A DNA stretch of 64,000 bases from Agriotes lineatus (taxonomy: Eukaryota > Arthropoda > Insecta > Coleoptera > Elateridae). The translations under genes and the position numbers were made by a program. Each line of letters starts with the position of its first letter. Within the stretch, counting starts at the first letter, position 1. Location: NCBI GenBank assembly GCA_940337035.1, contig CALNHX010005835.1, positions 36,167 through 100,166 on the forward strand, in the 5' to 3' direction. Below the pieces are notes generated by a model that saw only the letters and a list, made by a program, of their open reading frames with translations, did not search any database and was not told the DNA's origin. Below are positions 11,688 to 22,959 of the stretch, in pieces.

Positions 11688-13235
11688 ACTTGTTTATTGT
11701 GCTTCAATATTCTTAGATATTACTCGAAAACTGAAATTCAATTAATTATTCGGATAATTAATAATCTATATCTGCATAATTCTAAACTGTCAACATACGT
11801 CTGTCACAAAAGTCACAACGAATACGACAGAAAAATGTCAGTTCAGCCAATCGAAGATGTCACGCAGTTGGTTGCATTCAACTCTTCTATTGCATCGAGA
11901 ACGCATTCAATATAAAGTAAAAATCCCTATGAATACACCATTCTCTCTTTAAGCACGAGATCGCAGTGCTGGTTTTCAAGAGTAATAGGTACCACAAGAG
12001 CTGATACATATCTATCATATACCATTTTACGCCTAATGTACCCCGTTCATTCCATGTTATTCTGTGCAGGCTCTGCATATGCATTCTTTTAACGGTGTAC
12101 TGCATAGTTGGTAAGGAAGCATTACCAAAATCCAAGCAAAATTTGACAGTTCATCATTCGTCAAGTAAATAGTAAATTAAAGTTGTTGAAAATAACGTAA
12201 CTGATCCCTCCACTTCAGCAAAATGCCACGAATGGGTTTTCTATTACTAAAGTACTTTCCAGAAGCTACAAAATGTCAATGTCCTTTGGCATTAGTAACT
12301 TTTTGTAACTAAATATTTGATACACTGTAAAAATATCTACATTCAAGGCCTGCTCAAAATCAGAAATGGAGTGAATGTGTTTTCTTTTAAATACACAATG
12401 GGCCATAGAAAACGGTACATATCGTATAGCTTCGTATATTCGTAAGCCATTAATATTTTTAAATGATTGTTATACCATCGAAACGTTCAATTTTTATAAA
12501 TAAAAATGTAGCACTTGTACTTTAAAGATACAGTATTAATTAAAAGTTGATCATTATTAACTAAAGGCATGCACAAATGCGACTTTTCAAACATTTATTA
12601 ATTGGAACTTTAGGAAATACATCAATAACATAACGTATCTGAATAATTATTAAATATGCTGTTTAAAAATACGATTTGATATACCCACCATTTTCATCAA
12701 CAATAATTTGCAATCGTCTTCGCCAGAGCCCAATCGCCGAAGCTATTTCAGTTACTTTAAAGAAGCTGATTCCAACAACCGCGATTAATCAACAATAAAA
12801 ACAAAAATGACATTTACAAAATGAAACAAAAGTCATTGCCTACTAATTTTGTTAGAGAATTATTAATTTTGCATGACCTTGATTAAAGCGAAATAAAATC
12901 AAATTGAAGCGTTAATGTTTCACTTTATCTAATGTATTTCTATAAATTACATAATATGTACTAGTTTAGAAAGTAAATATGTTGTATAATTGAAGCGTTG
13001 TATTATTGCAAATAATATATGTTTTCAATCTCCAAAGTGTAAACATTTCGTTTATCGAGGAAATATTTGAATTGACTGATTATTATTGGAAATACATGTA
13101 TTACAATTTTGTGCCGTTTTTATTTGGCCCACTATGTATATTTATTTACTAGCAACATGATATTGTTCATTTTCGTCCTAGATATAAAATATGAAAAGCT
13201 ACTCACACTCCTTAGGGATTTTTATAGTAGTTTAT
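11688..13235. other. Intergenic DNA upstream of Ube2m
   Basis: This presumably includes the Ube2m promoter, but no TATA box or clear regulatory element stands out. A short AAGGCCTGCTCAAAATC piece at about 12344 resembles the arm of the 1.4-1.6 kb fold-back. No other gene was seen. Confidence 0.5.
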
Positions 13236-13345
13236 TTATCTAGAACGAAAAGTGGCATTTTAAAGGACGAGAAAGTTGTTTACGTCCGAGGCGTCAGCCG
13301 AGGACGGAATCACTTGCGAGGACCTTTAAAAACACTTTTCGTTCA
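13236..13345. repeat. Fold-back hairpin with GC-rich apex
   Basis: The arms (TCTAGAACGAAAAGTG... and ...CACTTTTCGTTCA) enclose CCGAGGCGTCAGCCGAGGACGG. It is one of the apical-motif hairpins discussed in the findings. Confidence 0.65.
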
Positions 13346-13443
13346 TGGTGAATACAACGGTTTATTTCATACTGCAAGTTTAATGAATTTTAAATAAAAA
13401 GTTGTAAATCATTTAAAATTTCATGTCAACAACTGACGTATAA

Positions 13444-13597
13444 TTTTAAAGTACTTGAACTTTAAAATTTTACTTTAAAGTACTAGGACTTTAATGTTCC
13501 ATTTTTTGAACCATATGAAGTTTTAAAGTACTTGAACTTTAAAATTTGACTTTAAAGTACTAGTACTTTAATGTTTCATTTTTTGTACCATATATAA
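13444..13597. repeat. Two-copy 77-bp tandem repeat rich in AAAGTACT
   Basis: TTTTAAAGTACTTGAACTTT starts at 13444 and again at 13521, followed each time by ACTTTAAAGTACTA and CATTTTTTG. Confidence 0.7.
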
Positions 13598-13752
13598 TCC
13601 GAAAAACGTCATTTTTGACATCAGTATGAAATAAAAATTATTCCTCTCTCAATCTCATGGTAACCATACACCTACAAACACCGTCTTAGCAACTATACAT
13701 TCAGGTACTTCTTGATGATACATGTTCTTATTTTAAATGTACTTTGAACAAT

Positions 13753-14440
13753 ATACAGGGTGTTTAAAAAATACGTTCGGATATTTTACTCACTTCTAGA
13801 TCTCATCAATACAAACAAAAAAGTCTGAATAAACATGGGTTAATATAGGGTGTTCAACGTTTCAAAAAAATCCCGACCGTCCCTGAAATAAATAATTTAA
13901 ATCTAAAGGCGCCAAAACGCGATCCTTAAAAGCACCAATAAACCTAAGTTTCACAAATATCGGTTTTTGAGATATTGAAGCATCTTAGTTTCTTTCTTAA
14001 TAAATTCAGAGATGTGAAAAAATATGAGCTTTATTTTTTTCTTGAAAACGAAGTAACATACGAAAAGACTCAGGAGACAAAAAAGTTGCATTTTTATTTG
14101 CTTTATTAAAAAAATATATTAAAATTGCAAATCATCTGCTAGGCATTTTTTTTGTGAAATAGCCTAATCGACATGTCCCGTGGGCACGCCCTTAGAATTA
14201 CTGGACCAACTGCAATAGTTCCGAAAGATACCTCATAAATTTATAAACAAACTGTAAAAATTTCATTACTATTGCCCAAAGCGTCTTTTAGATAACCATA
14301 AGAAAACAGATTTAAAAAAACTTTAACACCCTGTATCTCGAAAACGAAGCGCTTCCGGACCCATGTTTATTAGGACTTTTTTTGTTTGTATTGATGGGAT
14401 CTATAAGTGAGTAAAATAACCGTATTTTTAAAATTAGATG
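13753..14440. mobile_element. MITE-like element with CAGGGTGTTTAAA ends
   Basis: The left end (ACAGGGTGTTTAAAAAATAC...TTTTACTCACTT) is matched in inverted orientation by 14370-14440. A second CACCCTGTATCTCGAAAACG block lies at about 14327. The pattern is common in non-autonomous Tc1/mariner-type insect elements. No transposase frame is present. Confidence 0.55.
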
Positions 14441-14463
14441 TGGTATTTTGAAAATATTAATAT

Positions 14464-14980
14464 TGTTACGTTCTTAACGTTCGGGCTATTTAAAATTATA
14501 CGACAAACATGGGTTCAAATATTTATTTACACTATTGGATTAATTATTGTTATTTACAAGCACATGCGAGAATTATCAAGCAGATTACAAATTACTTTTA
14601 AACTACGGCACTATTTCTAACAACTATTATTATTTATATCACTCTTAAACACTAACGATTATATATTTATTTATTTTTATTATTTATGTTCATATGTACA
14701 CGCGTTTTTATTTATATGGGGGCTTCTAACAAGCCTCGACGTGAGTTCGAACTGCCGCAGAATTATTTCAGAACTGAACTGCGGGTCCGACGGCCGGGTA
14801 TTTATATGGCCAATAATTTCCCTCCAGAAGCTTCCAGACAGTCCCGACACTCACTAGAAACTCCAGGCGGAAGCATGACGCATTTGACCTCGGGCCCGTT
14901 TTCGGAGCATCTGTTCGAAGTGACTCATCGCGCACACCTGCTTCTAGATCGATCTGGAAGCCGTTCTCGCATTCGTTACA
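14464..14980 (-). repeat. 3' LTR of the deleted gypsy element
   Basis: 517 bp, matching 17590-18106. The differences seen are a T/C at about 14682 and another in the CCCGTTTTCGG block near 14900. The last coding part of the long minus-strand frame runs into it. Confidence 0.92.
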
Positions 14981-17323
14981 CTGCCCCCGCCTTAGATCGT
15001 TCTGTCCCAGAACGAGTTGCGTCGGGTGCCTGTCTTCTCGCTCTTGTGGGGGTCCGATGGCGGTACTTGCAGGCGGTGCCCTTCTTGCACATGGACTGGC
15101 TGAAGAAGCAGCAGCCCACCGTGGTCTCCAGGCTTCGCAACAGCACACCTCGCTCTGGACGCCGGTTGTCTCTGGTACTGCCGATCGGTAGGCCATCAGG
15201 AACAGGTGCATGTACTGGCCCCAGTCACTCGGATGCTCGGAAACGCCCTTGGACAGATGCTTCTCTATGGTTCCGTTCATCCTTTCCACCATGCCGTCCG
15301 ATTGAGTATGGAGGGCAGTGGTCCGGGTCTTGCGTATCCCCAGTAGCTTACAGACGTTCTGGAACGGTCCAAACTCGAAATTCCGGCCCTGGTCGGAATG
15401 TAACTCCAGGGGGACTCCAAAACGGCTGAAGCACTCCTTCACCAGAACATCAGCGACAGTACCGGTCTCTTTCTTCGGAACGGCGTACGCTTCGGGCCAT
15501 TTGGTGAAGTGGCCCATGCACACCAAGATGTATTTATTTCCCGCTTCGGTTTCGGGGCATGGTCCGGCGATGTCAATGGCTATACCCTCGAACGGACCAC
15601 CGACGTTGTACTGCCACCTCGGAGCTCTACGTCTTCCAACAGGTCCGTTTCCCGTAGCGCAGGCTTCGCACCTCCGGCACCACTCTCGGACGTCACCTTT
15701 GCAGCTTGCCCCGTAGAACCTTTCTTGGACCTCTTGCAACGTCTTCTTCAATCTGAAGTATCCCCCAGAGGAGCCATCATGCAGGTGGCGCAGCACCTCG
15801 GCCACTCTACTCCTTGGAACCATCGATCGTGATCTCGTTGCCCTACTGTCCTCATCTTCCAAGATTCTGGTCAGGACGTTGTTGTCCAGCTGCAAGGAGT
15901 CCCATTGCGCCCAATAAGTCTCCACTGTTGCGTCGGTGGCGGGGACCTCCTGCCAGGTAGGTCGACGGCCATCTTGCTTCCAGGCTATAACCGCGCCTAA
16001 GTCGGGGTCATTCTCCTGGCTACTCTGTAACTCGTCTGGCTCCCACGAGTCGTCGACCACAGCGGTACGATTAATGGGTACCGCACGACTCTCCAATCTC
16101 GAACAGTGGCCGCAGTCCGCAAGGCAAGGCCTCTTGGATAACGCATCGGCGTTGCGGTGGACTGTGCCAGGTCGATAATTTATTCCCAAGTCGAACTCTT
16201 CTAGGCGCTCGATCCACTCAGCCACCTGCCCTTCAGGGTTCTTGCACCGCAGCAGCCATCTCAGAGCAGGATGGTCGGTCCTCAGCAAGACTCTTTTGCC
16301 AAACTCAACTGATTTATGTTTTCCTACATCAGTACGGCCGCTGGGATGATCTCCGCACTCGACGATGTCTTGGTACCGGGCCACCAAATCTTCTATCTTC
16401 TTCCATTTTCGTTGGCTCATGCCCCCTTCCAGTATTGGGTTCCTCCTGACGGTTGCCAGTTCCCTGCTGACGTTCATCATCCTTACTGGGACCCCAAGCC
16501 CAGTCTTCACCAACGTCTTCCCTACCAGGATACCATGAGTGAGCTTCTTGCCACCATCAGGCTCGACCACGCGCACCACGTTGCCCCGGAGATCGCCATC
16601 CAGGTATGCATCCACGACCCTCTCGGTTCGTCCTTGCAGAGTAACATCTTCCGCCCATACCACTTGTGCCGCGATCTCTCCTCTTGGGTGTCGGGAAAGA
16701 TCCTCCCCACCCACGTGCAACTCGCCGCGTCTCAGGTCCAAAGCGCACTCACACTTATCCACAACATCCATTCCCAGAATGCACTCGTCCGCAATGTCAG
16801 CATAATCGGGCTCAACCACGCGCACCACGTTGCTCCGGAGATCGCCATCCAGGTATGCATCCACGACCCTCTCGGTTCGTCCCTGCAGAATAACATCTTC
16901 CGCCCATACCACTTGTGCCGCGATCTCTCCTCCTGGGTGTCGGGAAAGCTCCTCCCCACCCACGTGCAACTCGCCGCGTCTCAGGTCCAACAACAGAGAC
17001 CGAACTCTTCCATTTATTTTCCCGTCAAGCTTTTGGACTACTTCCTCTTCTGCGGTTTCCAGCTCTTCCTGCCCGACCTTCAGCTCTTCTCGTGCTTTCT
17101 GCCCGGCTTCCAGCTGTTCCCTAAGATCCTCTTGTGCTTTTTCTGCCTTCTTTCGACCGGATCGCAATTCTTCCCTAAGCTCATCCTTGAGGTTTTCTTG
17201 AGTGGCTTTCAATTTTTCCTCAAGTTTTTGGACTGCTTTCTCTTGCTCGGCCTTCAGCCATTCCTTAAGTGCTTTCGCGGCTTCCTCTGCCTTATCTTGT
17301 GCCTTCTTTTGGCCGGCTTTCAA
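14768..17323 (-). pseudogene. Gag-protease-RNaseH-integrase fusion frame of the deleted gypsy element
   Basis: The 851-codon open frame is a patchwork. Residues ~1-110 are a lysine/glutamate-rich coiled coil from Gag. Residues ~110-260 contain two copies of a LDLRRGELHVGGE...GRTERVVDAYLDGDL unit, 249 bp apart, around a protease-like ILGMDVV. A pre-RT linker ending DHPSGRTDV then jumps straight to the tail of RNase H (RTDHPALRWLL, RPGTVHRNADALSKRP). The integrase follows: the zinc domain has Y where the second histidine is expected (GGYF), and the core retains D (AIDIAGP), D (HSDQGRNFE) and E (MVERMNG). A +1/-1 slip near 17370 separates the true gag ATG (17460). It is not expected to work alone. 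Confidence 0.85.
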
Positions 17324-17589
17324 TTCTTCCTGGCCAACTTGGATCTCTTTCTTAAGTTCCTCCTGTGCTTTTTCGCCTTGTCCTGGCTAACTTGCATCAG
17401 TTGCAAAAGTTGGCTTAATTGGGCTTCCATTTTGCTGCTTTGAGATCTCGTCAAAGGCATCCACACTTTCCACTTAAATTTATTTATCTGACCGTCGTTT
17501 TATCGGCACTTGTTAACAATTTATTTATTTAATGTTTGTTCAATAATTTTCTTATAGCCCCCGGTACAAAACCTCGCACCTGACACCAC
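17324..17589 (-). other. 5' leader and gag start of the deleted gypsy element
   Basis: A gag-like start at 17460 (MPLTRSQSSKMEAQLSQ...) runs for about 30 codons before an apparent one-base slip in an A-run takes it into the long frame. Next to the 5' LTR, the minus strand reads GTGGTGTCAGGTGCGAGG, the position of the primer-binding site. I could not assign its tRNA. Confidence 0.6.
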
Positions 17590-18106
17590 TGTTACGTTCT
17601 TAACGTTCGGGCTATTTAAAATTATACGACAAACATGGGTTCAAATATTTATTTACACTATTGGATTAATTATTGTTATTTACAAGCACATGCGAGAATT
17701 ATCAAGCAGATTACAAATTACTTTTAAACTACGGCACTATTTCTAACAACTATTATTATTTATATCACTCTTAAACACTAACGATTATATATTTATTTAT
17801 TTCTATTATTTATGTTCATATGTACACGCGTTTTTATTTATATGGGGGCTTCTAACAAGCCTCGACGTGAGTTCGAACTGCCGCAGAATTATTTCAGAAC
17901 TGAACTGCGGGTCCGACGGCCGGGTATTTATATGGCCAATAATTTCCCTCCAGAAGCTTCCAGACAGTCCCGACACTCACTAGAAACTCCAGGCGGAAGC
18001 ATGACGCATTTGACCTCGGGCCCGTTCTCGGAGCATCTGTTCGAAGTGACTCATCGCGCACACCTGCTTCTAGATCGATCTGGAAGCCGTTCTCGCATTC
18101 GTTACA
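17590..18106 (-). repeat. 5' LTR of the deleted gypsy element
   Basis: 517 bp, nearly identical to 14464-14980; ends TGTTACG...CGTTACA, followed by the target duplication ATAT. Confidence 0.92.
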
Positions 18107-18110
18107 ATAT

Positions 18111-18814
18111 GTATTAAAGAATTTACAATTTTTTAGAACTCTTTAAGACATAAGGTATTGTTGTGTACTTACTGGGTAATATCAATTTATTTTAAAATTT
18201 AATAAAATGAGATTGATGTCGAACGAGCTTACAGTTTAATGTTTATTTTGAGTCTAATTAATCTGCCTTAATTTTAGCACTGCAAGTCGGCTATTAAGTA
18301 CCTTCTTTCACTGACTCCGTAAAAAACAGAGCCGTATCTGAAGTTATTATTATGTTTGTCTGTGCGCCTTTTCGGAAGGATAAAAGATGAAAAAGTAGAA
18401 TACGAATGGTTTAAGAAATAGCCTCCTGTCTCTTAAGGAACATGAACAAAATGGCAAACTGATTTTTTTTTAAATTTTTATTTTAAGCAAAATGTTAAAT
18501 GCGGTCTGCGAGTTCATGTGGCAATGCTAGCCTAGCATTTTCAACTGATTTTTATTTATATTGCTTTTCTATTTGTCTGTAGACGTTCAATACATTCTAT
18601 GGCTTTTGAGACAATGACATTTTTAAAATGAAAACTAAAATTAGTAATGTATTTAATTAGTTGAGAAATAATCCCATAAGATTAGCAAACTTGCACATTA
18701 TGATAGTGTCTGGTATTAGGGGGGTAAATATTTTAGGATCATTTGTAATATAACTACTAATATTAATCTTATGTACTTACTTGTAGATTGGAAAACAACA
18801 GTTAATAGTTATTT
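18111..18814. other. Unassigned AT-rich DNA
   Basis: No gene, LTR or clear repeat end was recognised between the gypsy element and the 18.8-kb hairpin. Confidence 0.4.
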
Positions 18815-19140
18815 GTACAAGTAGTGATAAAAGAGTTACTTTTTTATGCGTTTGAAAGTTTATACAAGACGGTGAAGCCGGAGTGCATTAATCAAACGAG
18901 TAAAAAATGCTTTCATACGTATTGTTCACGTTATTTTTTTGCATTGTGGTCCTTTGTAACTCGAAATGTAGTCGAAAAGGACTTCAGAATTTACAACTGT
19001 CAAACTGATGATAATTTACAATTTCAATAAAATAGTTTAAAAAGTGTTGATTTCCTTGCGATTTTTCATTAAAGAAGTAGTACTATCTTCACGAGTTTTG
19101 TTAAAACAAGACGACTTTCATTATCACTATGCAAAAAAAT
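18815..19140. repeat. Dispersed hairpin repeat (relative of 9475-9760)
   Basis: The apex GACGGTGAAGCCGGAGTGC lies inside fold-back arms. The downstream ACTCGAAATGTAGTCGAAAA and following segment match 9630-9760. Confidence 0.6.
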
Positions 19141-19524
19141 GAAGGAAAGACAATGAAAAACTGCTATTAACTGGCAAATGGAGGGTGTATCATCATTCAG
19201 ATGCAGCAATACTGTCTCCAAAACAAGAGGTGCTGCAAATTGGTTAAATGGGAAAAGAATGTTCTTATTGTGGACTAAAATTGCATCCATTGTCAGAGTT
19301 TCTATTTTTCTATTTCAATGTTTTGTTACATTATAAACGCGCCTTTATGATACGACATTCATTAGCTAATTGACTAGCGCGTAAAATGACTCATATCGGG
19401 AAAGAATCACACAGGTCCGGTGCCCTAACTCGTAACAAAAAGGGGTGCCAGCTTCACTCCAGGGAGATGGAGGGGGGTCCACTACGAGACTAGCCAGGTC
19501 AACGGCCTATTAAAAGGAAAGTAT

Positions 19525-19748
19525 CGGGTGACTATAAATGATTGTGCTTTTTTTTCTTAGGTTGGCACTGTTTATGTTTGTGACACTGTAAGTCTATGTC
19601 AAATGTCAATGTTAGCAGGTTAGGTTTTGCGTCATTTTGTGTCAAAACTGACGCAAAACCTAACCTGCTAACCTCGAACTTAACATAGACTTGCAGTGCC
19701 CCCAACATAAACAGTGCCAACCTAAGAAAAAATCACAATCATTTATAT
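19525..19748. mobile_element. Fold-back MITE with GGGTGACTATAAATGATTG ends
   Basis: Near-perfect arms include GTTGGCACTGTTTATG, AAGTCTATGTCAAAT and GGTTAGGTTTTGCGTCA. A second full copy is at 38360-38592. Partial copies of the inner module are at 1.46-1.56, 4.77-4.84, 38.28-38.34 and 42.84-42.89 kb. Confidence 0.8.
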
Positions 19749-20929
19749 ATGTTGGATGCCATAGCGTCACCACTTTCCTAACAGTGGAAATACACATGTG
19801 AGCCCACTGAAAAAGTGGAAGCAAATGGGTACACCTTCTAACTTCAACCTTGGCAGTGCTTGGCCGACGGAACCATGAACAACAGCTTTGAACTTACCAT
19901 GTGGGAAAACTCCTTTGCAGCTTTCTAAACCCCTTTTACAAAAGAAAACACTTAAGATTTGTTGCTGCATTAAAAATGTGTGTAGTCGCCATTGTAACGC
20001 TTTTTAAAAATCCAAGATCGCCAACTCAAGATTTAAAGATAAGATAACTCCATATGATTGGCTGAAATGTTTAAGTTAGCATACGTATAAGCAGGTTGCT
20101 AATATTGAAAGAACCACTTGTGGATTCAAGGCTTGCAGTATTTTCCGCTGAACTATGATACGTCCAAGATGACTCTTCATCTGTATTTTCATCCATGGAT
20201 TACCATAGTTTGCTTGGAAGTTATCACTTTCTCTTTCTGTTTGGTATCCAGGTATTTCGGCGCACAAGCTCTGCTTAGGCTGAGACCACCACGCATGTTT
20301 TTCTTCTTTTTTACTTTTTTCGTTTTGGAATTTTATAGTTTGTTTTGCTACATTTATGTTTTTTTAGTTTCTAGTTGTGTGTTGTTACTGTAGTTGTGTT
20401 GCTGTTTGAAGTAGACTGTTAGTCTTCATTCTTACAGTATACCCATACCACGATAATTGTTTTTCTTTCGATGTTATTTTGAAATTGTGGTCCCTTGACA
20501 ATGCCGCTTTCACACTATTGGGTCAATACACATAATTAATTTCCTTGTGATTTTCCTAAGATTGTTTCTTGTTTTCCTAGTAATTTCTGTTTGAGAGCTG
20601 CTCATAAGTTTACCAACTTCATCATCTTTATATTTTCAGAAGACATTTTCTGTGTTTAGAGTTTCTCTTTTGATAAGGGTATTGCATGCAAGGGGTTAAA
20701 AATGGTATACTAAAGCGCAACACCTAGTCCCTCTTAAATGTCAACCCTACCTACTATCCTGTTTTTTACTTAACGAGACTTTGATGACCAAATAAAGGCG
20801 AAATAGCCTTAACATAAGATGCGGAGCAAATGCCGCATTCATCCGGTGTCACCCGAGGCATGTCCGGAGGCTACCGATGACAGACCCAGCACCAGACTCA
20901 AGCACAATCTGAAGACACATAGTCTGAGA
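19749..20929. other. Unassigned DNA between repeats
   Basis: Short open frames on both strands resemble no protein I know. No splice-supported gene was found. Confidence 0.4.
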
Positions 20930-21260
20930 TTAAAACATGGAAAAAGGTTAAAGGAAGAAAGGCTACAGAGCACAACTAGTAGCTAGCAAGATTAAGACAA
21001 GAATACAAAGAGGCCAGTACCACAGCTAAGAGAGCTACAAGACGCGATAAAAGCAATGGATAGATTACTTCCCCATCTAGCACAAGTAGCAGGGAAATTC
21101 AACAAAGCACGAGAACCAATCGTGAGCAAAGAGCTGTACACCAACATCTAAGGAATTTTTCAAATAAACCCACTGTCGAAGAAATTAAGAAAGAAATTAA
21201 CCAGCTAAAGCTTTGAAAACAGCCGGAACAGATAATATACCACCTGACTACCTGAGCTAT
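20930..21260 (+). pseudogene. LINE reverse-transcriptase fragment (broken frames)
   Basis: Across shifted frames one can read TTAKRATRRDK, then NKPTVEEIKKEINQLK and TAGTDNIPPDYL. This is the typical run into the RT domain of RTE/CR1-like LINEs (TVEEI...LKNGKAAGPDNIP). Stops and frameshifts make it a relic. Confidence 0.55.
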
Positions 21261-21344
21261 TCAGATTCACCGAAACAATACCTGGGTAAATTTCACATAA
21301 CGGGACAATTTCACGGAAGAAACAGTTCAAAATAGTATATTAAA

Positions 21345-21480
21345 GTATGAGTGGATAACAAGGTCTTTAAAACACGCGCGAGTTTGCGAGCACGACGGCG
21401 TAGCCGGAGTGCTCGAAATAGAGCAAGTGTTTTAAAGACCAGTTATCCACGAATACTTTACGCTATTTTTTATTATACCT
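21345..21480. repeat. Fold-back hairpin, apex GCACGACGGCGTAGCCGGAG
   Basis: The arms GTATGAGTGGATAAC...GGTCTTTAAAACAC and GTGTTTTAAAGACC...GTTATCCACGAATAC pair, with a GC-rich apex. Confidence 0.75.
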
Positions 21481-22084
21481 GCAATACTGGAAATAAATTA
21501 CGCACTAAAAACTTAGAAATAATTTTTGTCGTGATAAATCGAGAGGGCATAATAATATTGCTACTATAGTTACGAGAATTATTTACGTTTTTGTCGCGTC
21601 CATGTCCGTTGTTGCATTCAGTCGTTTCCTTGACAACCTTTAAAGTTCGGCGAGCTTTAATCGCCTGTATTCGCACGCTCAGGCGTGCTTTAAATGGCGA
21701 TTCTGATGCAGGTATAATAAAAATAAAATTACGAGTTCAGCCTATGCATGTCGTTTTATACATTTACTATGGTCTTTTGAAGAAACTGCTGCAGTGGCCG
21801 CGATCAATTTTAAATTTTAAATAAGTTATGGTTGTTTTTAAGCTGCAATCTGCTGTATCTGCTCATTTCGGTAACGTCTAAGTTTTTACCTCAAAGTAGC
21901 CCCTACAACGAATTTATGGTATCTGTAAGGCATGTAGTTTCTGTGGAAAGATAGGGAGTTTAATATAAGAAGATTAGCTTTTAACATTACCTGTAGAACA
22001 GCAATGACAAATTTATTTTTGTTACTTTATTAAGACTTATTAGAAGGATACTCCTTAAAGTCACCATAAATAGTAGTTTGTATA

Positions 22085-22205
22085 CCAAGGCACTGAAGTA
22101 TAACTTTTTATCACGAATGTGGATTTAGTTGCCGAGGCCCGTAGGGCCAAGGCAAATAAACCACATGAGGGATAAAAAGGAACTTCAGTGCCGAGGTGTA
22201 CACTA
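22085..22205. repeat. Fold-back hairpin, apex GCCGAGGCCCGTAGGGCCAAG
   Basis: The arms GGCACTGAAGTATAACTTTTTATC and GATAAAAAGGAACTTCAGTGCC pair around a GC-rich apex (the middle part of the call). Confidence 0.7.
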
Positions 22206-22394
22206 TGTTTTATTTGAAATCGAGAAATCGTGAAATTACAACATTTTAACCAACTTTTGTAGGTTATGTTCGGTTGATTGACGTTTATCTGTCGCCTCGC
22301 CACCTACAAAAAAGTCGTAAAACAATGAATTACTTCACTGCCGATTTCTCGTATTTTAATGACGATTTCGGCGTACTTCACTGCCGATTTCAAA

Positions 22395-22605
22395 TAATAG
22401 TAGATTATGTTATTAGGAGTAAAAGTGATACTTTATGTGGCGAAGCTGAAGTTCATTTTGCCGAACGTTAGTGAGGCAAATAATTCAGCTAAGCCACATA
22501 AAGTCACTTTTACTCCGAATAACATATACTATTTTATCCGCAAACGTATTCAGGTAAATTTCAGGCTAGCACTGTACCCCTGCGCCAACCTCTGTTGTTC
22601 AGACA
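22395..22605. repeat. Hairpin plus part of the TATTTTATCCGC element; inverted copy at 53.87-54.07 kb
   Basis: A fold-back (TATGTTATTAGGAGTAAAAG... with ...CTTTTACTCCGAATAACATA) is followed by CTATTTTATCCGCAAACG and CTAGCACTGTACCCCTGC. The whole block reappears in inverted orientation at 53866-54072. Confidence 0.75.
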
Positions 22606-22678
22606 TGGCTAACTAAAATTTATATAGCAAAGCTATCACGGCTATTCCATAAGTGTCACTTTCATTGTTGTAAAATGT

Positions 22679-22801
22679 TCTCGAGACCACGGCCTTCTGG
22701 ATTAGCGTGCCTGCCGGCTCTCCCCGGCCTGTTCATTTGTGACCACGGCCTTCTGGATTAGCGTGCCGGCAGGCACGCTAATCCAGAAGGCCGTGCTCGA
22801 G
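22679..22801. repeat. GC-rich three-copy inverted/direct repeat with two possible stems
   Basis: CACGGCCTTCTGGATTAGCG occurs directly at about 22688 and 22744 and inverted at about 22776-22795. Copy b (22744-22767) and the inverted copy (22772-22795) form a perfect 24-bp stem with a 4-nt GGCA loop. Copy a (22679-22718) could pair with the same inverted copy over about 37 bp with a 2-nt bulge. The block is strikingly GC-rich compared with its surroundings. Confidence 0.85.
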
Positions 22802-22959
22802 ACAATTGCCAACGCGTCAGGTTTTTGGCGCCATCAGGTGGTGAAATACAGCACCTAAATCTGGTTCTGGTTGTTGTCTTTACTAAAGATATTTTTTAGG
22901 TTATAAACGGTTTTAAACTAAATGTTTGTAAAACCTACAAAAATGGAATTTGGATAATT

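Larger units (their letters stand above)
14464..18106 (-). mobile_element. Young, internally deleted Ty3/gypsy LTR retrotransposon
   Basis: Two 517-bp LTRs (14464-14980 and 17590-18106) start TGTTACG and end CGTTACA. I could find only two differences between them. The 4-bp sequence ATAT flanks both sides (14460-14463 and 18107-18110). The element reads on the minus strand. The internal region is only about 2.6 kb: gag start, a remnant of protease, then the end of RNase H and an integrase. Most of gag and essentially all of the reverse transcriptase are missing, so it would need a helper element to move. Confidence 0.92.

Noticed and set aside
14686..17443. Long plus-strand frames (up to 375 codons) across the 14.5-18.1 kb LTR element
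   Set aside because: Antisense shadows of the gag-integrase frame; they repeat because the LTRs and internal unit repeat.
22700..22801. tRNA-Ser-like anticodon arm (CACGCTAATCCAG...CCGTGG)
   Set aside because: Loosely resembles a tRNA-derived SINE, but there is no proper A box, B box or acceptor stem, and the pairing is explained by the inverted duplication.
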